Source of the DNA: Acidobacteriota bacterium
Lineage (GTDB): Bacteria; Acidobacteriota; Terriglobia; Terriglobales; Acidobacteriaceae
DNA length: 39,415 bases
Direction of reading: 5' to 3'
Assembly: GCA_003225055.1 (NCBI GenBank)
Contig: QIAU01000187.1
Location: 1-39,415, forward strand
Made by a program: the position numbers and the translations under genes. Below are positions 34,102 to 39,415 of this stretch, piece by piece (the first letter of the stretch is position 1; each line of letters opens with the position of its first letter). Under the pieces are notes generated by a model. That model ran no database searches. It saw only the letters and a program-made list of their open reading frames with translations, and was not told the DNA's origin.

Positions 34102-34456
34102 GCGAATCTCCTCAGCAACGATCTAATGAGGCCGCCCCCATCTTAACAGGCGAGGTTGACCACCGACCTATTCTGGAGTGGAGCGGAGCGAGCCTATTCG
34201 CTGGCAAATGGACCCCGCGAAGAAGGACGCCTACCTTCTCCTGACCGCCGCAGACTTCGGACCCGTTGACGGTCTGCACAATTCAGCTTGATTCGAGGAA
34301 ACTCTGCGCTCAAGCGCCACCCCTCTTCAGCCGCAAAGCGGCGCCCAAATGAAGCCCACGGGCAAGCCACGGGTCAAACCATCCGCCTGGAACAAGCTCC
34401 GCAGAGGCGATGGAATTGGTTGCCTTCAGTTCACGCCTGAATACAGCAAAAACGAC
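34102..34456. other. 355-bp stretch between phoU and the phosphoesterase gene
   Basis: No firmly supported gene is seen. A 27-codon plus-strand frame (34208-34291, MDPAKKDAYLLLTAADFGPV) has protein-like composition but no ribosome-binding site; it may be a remnant. Short direct repeats occur (GAATAGG on the minus strand twice near 34166 and 34194; CCCACGGGCAAGCCACGGGT at about 34355). The segment must contain the promoter of the phosphoesterase if that gene is not read through from phoU. Confidence 0.35.
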
Positions 34457-35143
34457 TCAACGTGTCTCCCGGATCGGGGCAACCTCTCCTCCGACGTTAT
34501 GCCGCACATCCCGGCCCCGCACCCAGAAGATCACGTCCTCCGCAATGTTGGTCGCATGGTCGGCAACGCGTTCCAGGTTTCGTGCCACCAATAACGCATC
34601 CAAGGCCTGGCGCGTGACCGCCGGAGCATCGTTCATCTTTCGAACCAATACGATGAAGGCCTCATCGCGCATGCGATCCACCACGTTGTCCATTTCCAAG
34701 ACTGCCTGCGCCAATTCTGCTTTGCCTTCGATGAACGATTCCAGAGCCCGCCGCACCATGGCCGAAACCGCGGCCGCCATCCGTGGAATATCGACCGGGA
34801 GCTCCGTCGCCGGCAACTCCACCATGTCCATGACCCGTTCGGCGATGTTCACCGCCTGATCTCCCACGCGCTCCAGATCGGAATTGATTTTCGTAACCGC
34901 AAGAATGAAGCGCAGATCGACCGCCATGGGCTGCTGTAAAGCCAGGAGGTCGAAAGCCAGCTCATCGATCTCCCGCTCCGCCGCGTTGATGCGTGACTCG
35001 TCCTCCAGCACCATGTGACAGCGCTTTAAATCGCGTTCCACATAAGCCTGGCAGGCGCGATCCACCGCCTGTTCCGCCAGCCCGCCCATGCGAAGCAATT
35101 TCTCCCGAAGCTCATCCAATCCTTGTTGAAACCGCGTACGCAT
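34457..35143 (-). CDS. phoU: phosphate signalling regulator PhoU
   Basis: PhoU is a peripheral protein of two three-helix bundles that couples the Pst transporter state to the PhoR/PhoB two-component system and limits phosphate uptake. The 228-residue protein shows FQQGLDELREKLLRMGGLAE at the N-terminus, AEREIDELAFDLLALQQP with the metal-binding E-x3-D pattern, DLRFILAVTKINSDLERVGD, and the second-bundle LLVARNLERVADHATNIAED. Its ATG overlaps the pstB stop by one base (TAATG), showing it is the last gene of pstC-pstA-pstB-phoU. Confidence 0.95.
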   Translation of the reverse strand: MRTRFQQGLDELREKLLRMGGLAEQAVDRACQAYVERDLKRCHMVLEDESRINAAEREIDELAFDLLALQQPMAVDLRFILAVTKINSDLERVGDQAVNIAERVMDMVELPATELPVDIPRMAAAVSAMVRRALESFIEGKAELAQAVLEMDNVVDRMRDEAFIVLVRKMNDAPAVTRQALDALLVARNLERVADHATNIAEDVIFWVRGRDVRHNVGGEVAPIRETR

Positions 35144-35901
35144 TATCCAAACCTGCCGGTGATGTAGTCTTCTGTTCTCTTATCCGAGGGATTCGTAAAA
35201 ATCTTCTCGGTCTTATCGAATTCAATCAAATTTCCCAACAGGAAGAATCCCGTGTATTCGGCCACCCGCGACGCCTGCTGCATATTGTGCGTCACAATCA
35301 CAATGGTGTAACGCTGTTTCAACTGGAAGATCAGTTCTTCAATCTTGCTGGTCGAGATAGGATCCAGTGCCGAACAGGGCTCGTCCATGAGCAACACCTG
35401 CGGCTCGACGGCCAACGCCCGCGCGATGCACAGCCTTTGCTGCTGCCCCCCTGACAAGCTCGCTCCCGACTGCTTACGCAGCGCATCTTTCACCTCATGC
35501 CAAAGTGCCGCCATCGTGAGCGATCGCTCTACGATTTCGTCCAACTGCCGGCGATCGCGAAAACCATTCAGCTTCAGTCCCGCCGCCACATTGTCATAGA
35601 TCGACATCGTGGGAAAGGGATTGGGCTTCTGAAACACCATGCCAATTCGACGCCGGACTTGGGTTGCAGAAGTGCCGTTGTAAACGTTTAAGTCCCCAAT
35701 CCGGATTTGCCCGCTCACCCGCGCCTCCGGCACGGTCTCGTGCATGCGGTTAATGCAGCGCACGAAGGTCGACTTCCCACACCCTGAAGGCCCGATGATC
35801 GCCGTCGCATGGTTGGCCGACATCTTGAGGGTGATATCCTGCACGGCCCGCGTCTTGCCAAACCAGGCATTCAAATGCTCGACCTGAATGTCGACGCCCA
35901 T
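35143..35901 (-). CDS. pstB: phosphate ABC transporter ATPase PstB
   Basis: PstB hydrolyses ATP to drive high-affinity phosphate import. The 252-residue protein contains Walker [10 protein letters not shown] (37-45), the PstB-specific [17 protein letters not shown] segment, [18 protein letters not shown], the signature [15 protein letters not shown], Walker [17 protein letters not shown], and the C-terminal [19 protein letters not shown] with DYITGRFG, all diagnostic of PstB rather than another ABC ATPase. It starts one base after the pstA stop. Confidence 0.97.
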   Translation of the reverse strand: MGVDIQVEHLNAWFGKTRAVQDITLKMSANHATAIIGPSGCGKSTFVRCINRMHETVPEARVSGQIRIGDLNVYNGTSATQVRRRIGMVFQKPNPFPTMSIYDNVAAGLKLNGFRDRRQLDEIVERSLTMAALWHEVKDALRKQSGASLSGGQQQRLCIARALAVEPQVLLMDEPCSALDPISTSKIEELIFQLKQRYTIVIVTHNMQQASRVAEYTGFFLLGNLIEFDKTEKIFTNPSDKRTEDYITGRFG

Positions 35902-35902
35902 C

Positions 35903-36790
35903 TCAGCTCGACCCCTTCAGCATGCCGCGTCCTGCCACCAGCCGCACCGCGCTGACCGAAACCACGATAAGCACAATCAGGACGAGCGCCCCCGCCCAGG
36001 CTTGCCGGTGCCATTCGTCGAACGGCGAAATCGCGTACACGAAAATCTGCAGCGGCAACGCAGCGGTTGGCTGATTCATATTCCAGTTCCAGTAGGTATT
36101 ACCAAACGCCGTAAACAGCAGGGGTGCGGTCTCTCCTGCCACGCGCGCAAACGCCAGCATCACCCCCGTGATCACGCCCGACATGGCCGTGCGCAGCGTG
36201 ATGGAAATCGTCGTGCGCCAGCGTGAAACTCCCAACCCATAGGCTGCCTCGCGCACCGCAGTTGGAACCAGCAGCACCATTTCTTCCGTCGCCCGCGTGA
36301 TCGTGGGAATCATCATGATCGCGAGTGCAACCCCGCCCGCCAGTGCCGAGAAATGCCTCTGTCTCAGCACCACAATCCCGTAAGCCACGATGCCGATCAC
36401 GATAGACGGAACCCCGTTCAAAACGTCGGCGGTGAATCGGATTAAGTCGCCCAAGCGATTCCGACCATATTCGGCGAGGTAAACACCCGCGCCAATTCCC
36501 ACCGGCACGCCTATAACACTGGCAATTCCCAAAATCAGTGCCGAGCCGGCAATGGCGTTAGCCATCCCTCCTCCGGCCTCTCCCACGGGCTTCGGCGTCT
36601 GGCTGAGGAACGCCCAATTCAGGGAACCGATACCCTTGTAGACCAAGTACCCGAAAACCGCGCCAAGAGGCAGCAAAACCAGCACGACGGCGCTACCTGC
36701 CGCGAATGTAGCCAGCAAGTCGATGGCCCGCCGCCAAAGGCTCACGCTAAGGTCTGCCTGACTTGCCTTTAGTGTCATCGCCCTAGACAT
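35903..36790 (-). CDS. pstA: phosphate ABC transporter permease PstA
   Basis: PstA is one of the two membrane subunits forming the phosphate channel. The 295-residue protein has six hydrophobic segments and the family core [26 protein letters not shown] and [16 protein letters not shown], followed by the EAA-type loop [20 protein letters not shown] and [17 protein letters not shown]. It overlaps pstC by eight bases, indicating coupled translation. Confidence 0.95.
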   Translation of the reverse strand: MSRAMTLKASQADLSVSLWRRAIDLLATFAAGSAVVLVLLPLGAVFGYLVYKGIGSLNWAFLSQTPKPVGEAGGGMANAIAGSALILGIASVIGVPVGIGAGVYLAEYGRNRLGDLIRFTADVLNGVPSIVIGIVAYGIVVLRQRHFSALAGGVALAIMMIPTITRATEEMVLLVPTAVREAAYGLGVSRWRTTISITLRTAMSGVITGVMLAFARVAGETAPLLFTAFGNTYWNWNMNQPTAALPLQIFVYAISPFDEWHRQAWAGALVLIVLIVVSVSAVRLVAGRGMLKGSS

Positions 36791-37817
36791 GGCTCCTCGC
36801 TGGGGTACCGCGAGTCACGCTCCACACCAGCAACTGGGCCAGAACATTGACCACGATGGTCACCAGGAACAATGCCAACCCGACCTCGACCAGCGAACTC
36901 AGGTACAACTCGCCGCTCGCTTCGCTGAACTCGTTGGCGATCACGCTGGCCATTGTGTAACCGGGTGCAAATAGCGATTTGGCGATCTCGGGACGGTTGC
37001 CGATCACCATGGTGACCGCCATGGTTTCGCCCAGGGCTCGGCCTAATCCCAGAATTATTCCCCCCCAAATGCCCGCGCGAGCGTTACCTAGCACGCCCAT
37101 CCGGATCATCTCCCAGCGCGTAGCGCCGAGCGCCAGCACGGCCTCCCTCTGCTGTTGCGGCACTGCCGTCATCACCTCGCGCGCAATCGAGGAAATAATC
37201 GGAACAATCATGATGGCCAGAATGACTCCCGCGGCGAGCATGCCGATCCCATAAGGTGGCCCCTCGACGAGACCTGTCCACCCCAAATAACGCGCCAGCC
37301 ACGGCTGCACGCTTTGGCGCAAGAGCGGTACGAGCACAAAAATTGCCCATAGGCCATAAATCACGCTGGGAATTGCCGCCAGCAGCTCAGTCGTGAAGGC
37401 GAGAGGAGTGCGCAACCAGCGCGGCGACATCTCGGTAATGAATACGGCAACCCCAATCGCCAGCGGAACTGCGATCAACAGGGCCAGCAGAGAAGATACA
37501 ATTGTGCCGTAGACGAAGGATAAGGCGCCGTATCGGTCATTGACCGGATCCCAGTCGCTCTGAAAAAAGAATCTCCAGCCAAACGCGTGCCGGGCCAATG
37601 TCCCTTTGGTAGTTAATTCGTAGATGATCAGGTATACCAAAAGCAGCACGGTCAGCCCGCATGCCAGCATGGCAAACTGAAAGGTGCGGTCCGCCCACTG
37701 GCTGGTTGAGTCTTTGATCAGAAACTCGGGTTTCGCCGGTGGCTGCGCCGCAAGTGCCGGCCCTACCGCCAGTTCCGGACTAGTCAGGGGGTGCGCTCCC
37801 ACGGCTCGGTTGGCCAC
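36783..37817 (-). CDS. pstC: phosphate ABC transporter permease PstC
   Basis: PstC pairs with PstA in the phosphate importer. This 344-residue protein has an N-terminal cytoplasmic extension of about 45 residues, a first helix (FAMLACGLTVLLLVYLIIYE), and the family motifs LSFVYGTIVSSLLALLIAVP, ELLAAIPSVIYGLWAIFVLV, REAVLALGATRWEMIRMGVL and GLGRALGETMAVTMVIGN. The called start is a GTG at 37817 with no good ribosome-binding site; a GTG a few codons in is equally possible. No pstS gene precedes it in this window; the upstream neighbour is an unrelated amidase. Confidence 0.93.
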   Translation of the reverse strand: MANRAVGAHPLTSPELAVGPALAAQPPAKPEFLIKDSTSQWADRTFQFAMLACGLTVLLLVYLIIYELTTKGTLARHAFGWRFFFQSDWDPVNDRYGALSFVYGTIVSSLLALLIAVPLAIGVAVFITEMSPRWLRTPLAFTTELLAAIPSVIYGLWAIFVLVPLLRQSVQPWLARYLGWTGLVEGPPYGIGMLAAGVILAIMIVPIISSIAREVMTAVPQQQREAVLALGATRWEMIRMGVLGNARAGIWGGIILGLGRALGETMAVTMVIGNRPEIAKSLFAPGYTMASVIANEFSEASGELYLSSLVEVGLALFLVTIVVNVLAQLLVWSVTRGTPARSHV

Positions 37818-37838
37818 GGGCTCAATCTAGCAGAACCG

Positions 37839-37855
37839 TGTTACAGGAGTGTTAA
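37839..37855 (-). promoter_or_regulatory. candidate Pho-box-like direct repeat before pstC
   Basis: On the minus strand TTAACA (37855-37850) and GTAACA (37844-37839) are repeated with an 11-base period, like the TTAACA direct repeats bound by PhoP of Bacillus and the 11-base period of PhoB boxes. The site lies only 22 bases from the called GTG, which is close for activation unless the true start is further in. Confidence 0.3.
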
Positions 37856-37924
37856 AACGCCTGGGCGCACCAACAAAAAGGCGACTGGTTAGCAGCCGCC
37901 CCACTCCATAAGTCCCCCTCCCGT

Positions 37925-39415
37925 TTACAACCTTCTTGCCCGGGCCATTCTGACATCGGGCATGCCATGCTGCGGTACTGAACTCTTGATTGCGGCTGCC
38001 GTACTCTGGGCCGCGCTCCCGCCTCCGCAGAACCCGGAGTCGAACGGCAGCTTCCCCAGAAGTTGCGGCTCCACCCGAGCCATGGTTGCCGCTTCAAAGC
38101 CAGAAGCCACCTTGATCAAAGTTGGCTCGCTATAGGCTGTACCCATAAAGCTGATACCCAGGGGCACGCCATAGGTTGTGCCCATGGGCACGTTGATAAT
38201 CGGATATCCCGCGATCGCGCATGGCGACGAGGTTCCGAAAATGAAGTGATCGCCATTAATCAGGTCGGTGGTCCAGGCCGGCTCGTCCGTTGGCGCCACG
38301 ACTGCGTCCAGATTGTACTTTTCGAGCACCGCATCGATTCCCTGCGCGCCACCGAGTTGCTTATCCAGAGCGACAGCTTGCTGGTATTGCTGAATCGTCG
38401 CCGGGTCGTTCACGTCAATCGCCTGGGATAACAGGAATATCTCCTGTCCGAAGTACCTCAACTCCTGGTCGGCGTGGGCTTCGTTGAATCGAATCGCATC
38501 CGCAAGGCTTTGAATCGGCACACCCACCCGCGTCGCGAGATAAGCATTCAGGTCCTTCTTGAAATCGAACAGGAGAACGAAGAACTCAGGACTGGAATTG
38601 ATGGCGCTGAGGTCGGGAATATCGGCGGGATCAATAACCACGGCACCGGCATTCTTCATCGCCTCGACCGCCTGCTCGTACACCGCATCAACTTTGGGAC
38701 TGAAACCGGTGACCCCGCTGCGCGCAATCCCGATGCGCGCCCCGCTGAGTCCGTTGGGATCGAGGAACTGGGTGTAATCGGAAAAGACCTTGTCCCGATG
38801 GACAGCGGTAGCCGGATCGCGGGGGTCGGGGCTGGCGCTGGCAATGGCCCCCAGTACCACGGCGGCATCGGCCACCGTCCGCCCATGTGGTCCCACCGTG
38901 TCCTGGTTATGGGAGATAGGCACGACCCCAGCTCGGCTGGTCAGGCCGACCGTTGGTTTAATGCCCACGACGCCGTTGGTATTTGCGGGACAAACGATGC
39001 TGCCGTCGGTTTCCGTCCCCAGCGCGCCGGCGGCGAAATTTGCCGATACTGCCGCTCCGGAGCCGGAGCTTGAGCCGCACGGGTTGCGATCGATGGCGTA
39101 GGGATTGTTCGACTGCCCGCCTATGCCCGACCATCCGCTGGAGGAAAATAACGAGCGAAAATTGGCCCACTCACTCAGGTTGGTCTTGCCCATGATCACC
39201 GCACCCACCGCCCGCAGCTTGGCGGCCACCGTGGAATCCATGGTGGGCGGCGTTCCAACCAGGGCAAGAGATCCGGCTGTAGTCTGCATGCGATCGGCGG
39301 TATCAATGTTCGCTTTCAGCAGAATGGGAATGCCATGCAGAGGGCCGCGTACGTGCCCGCTGTTGCGCTCCTGATCCAACTGCTTCGCAATGGCGCGCGC
39401 GTCAGGGTTGATTTC
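37925..39415 (-). CDS. amidase (amidase signature family), 5' end beyond the window
   Basis: The coding frame is open to the right edge (the last bases encode the start of a segment matching EINPDA in the other amidase), so the N-terminus and signal are missing. Visible features are GPLHGIPILLKANIDTADRM with the catalytic Lys, GSSSGSGAAVSANFA with the cis-Ser, and LGTETDGSIVCPANTNG with the nucleophile Ser. The C-terminus contains the full HFIFGTSSPCAIAGYPIINV and GVPLGISFMGTAYSEPT region that is partly missing from the paralogue at 27591-29177. The last 35 residues (after LLGKLPFDSGF) are Ser/Ala-rich and not family-typical. About 100 bases separate its stop from pstC. Confidence 0.9.
   Translation of the reverse strand, partial: EINPDARAIAKQLDQERNSGHVRGPLHGIPILLKANIDTADRMQTTAGSLALVGTPPTMDSTVAAKLRAVGAVIMGKTNLSEWANFRSLFSSSGWSGIGGQSNNPYAIDRNPCGSSSGSGAAVSANFAAGALGTETDGSIVCPANTNGVVGIKPTVGLTSRAGVVPISHNQDTVGPHGRTVADAAVVLGAIASASPDPRDPATAVHRDKVFSDYTQFLDPNGLSGARIGIARSGVTGFSPKVDAVYEQAVEAMKNAGAVVIDPADIPDLSAINSSPEFFVLLFDFKKDLNAYLATRVGVPIQSLADAIRFNEAHADQELRYFGQEIFLLSQAIDVNDPATIQQYQQAVALDKQLGGAQGIDAVLEKYNLDAVVAPTDEPAWTTDLINGDHFIFGTSSPCAIAGYPIINVPMGTTYGVPLGISFMGTAYSEPTLIKVASGFEAATMARVEPQLLGKLPFDSGFCGGGSAAQSTAAAIKSSVPQHGMPDVRMARARRL

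Overview
The window looks like a piece of a high-GC acidobacterial chromosome (class Terriglobia / Koribacter-like). This is inferred from gene content and style and was not tested by any search. The signs are a propeller-phosphatase fusion of the YncE type, paired Tat-type amidases, GTCATTC-type dispersed repeats, heptamer GATCAAC repeats, and a large load of decayed acidobacterial-type integrases and insertion sequences.

Layout. Positions 1-3540 are mostly wreckage: a frameshifted secreted-protein pseudogene, a piece of a group II intron reverse transcriptase, an ISAzo13-family transposase fragment, the tail of a second transposase, and fragments of at least two tyrosine recombinases. A small intact YtxH-like gene with an internal duplication and a tRNA-Ser(CGA) survive among them. 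From 3557 to 12330 there is ordinary metabolism: cobalamin-dependent methionine synthase (metH), a stand-alone nuoI, a UbiD-type decarboxylase, a ketoacyl-ACP synthase, an alpha/beta hydrolase, a DUF385-like protein and a small hypothetical.

Positions 12419-18874 hold the most striking unit, a membrane-bound formate dehydrogenase-N system. fdhE is divergent from fdnG-fdnH-fdnI, and fdnG reads through an in-frame TGA as selenocysteine (residue 194). A 72-residue membrane protein gene lies in the divergent interval, framed by a perfect 14-bp inverted repeat. Next come a secreted protein with a candidate type 1 copper site (19189-20007), tRNA-Gly(CCC) and a MetX-like secreted hydrolase.

Positions 21378-27316 form a tightly packed five-gene minus-strand operon: an MsbA-like exporter, an ABC ATPase, a MacB-like permease, a secreted esterase and panE. 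A Tat-signal amidase with an apparent 25-residue C-terminal deletion follows, then the NAD salvage pair pncB-pncA. The right end is a phosphate block: pstC-pstA-pstB-phoU and a large secreted phosphoesterase, with no pstS in the window. A second, longer amidase paralogue runs off the right edge.

Together the genes describe a respiring heterotroph able to couple periplasmic formate oxidation to quinone reduction, which requires the Sec machinery to be encoded elsewhere. No wholly new multi-gene system can be demonstrated from the sequence alone. The best leads are the inverted-repeat-framed small membrane gene beside the selenoprotein formate dehydrogenase, the five-gene exporter/esterase/panE operon, and the deletion-bearing amidase.
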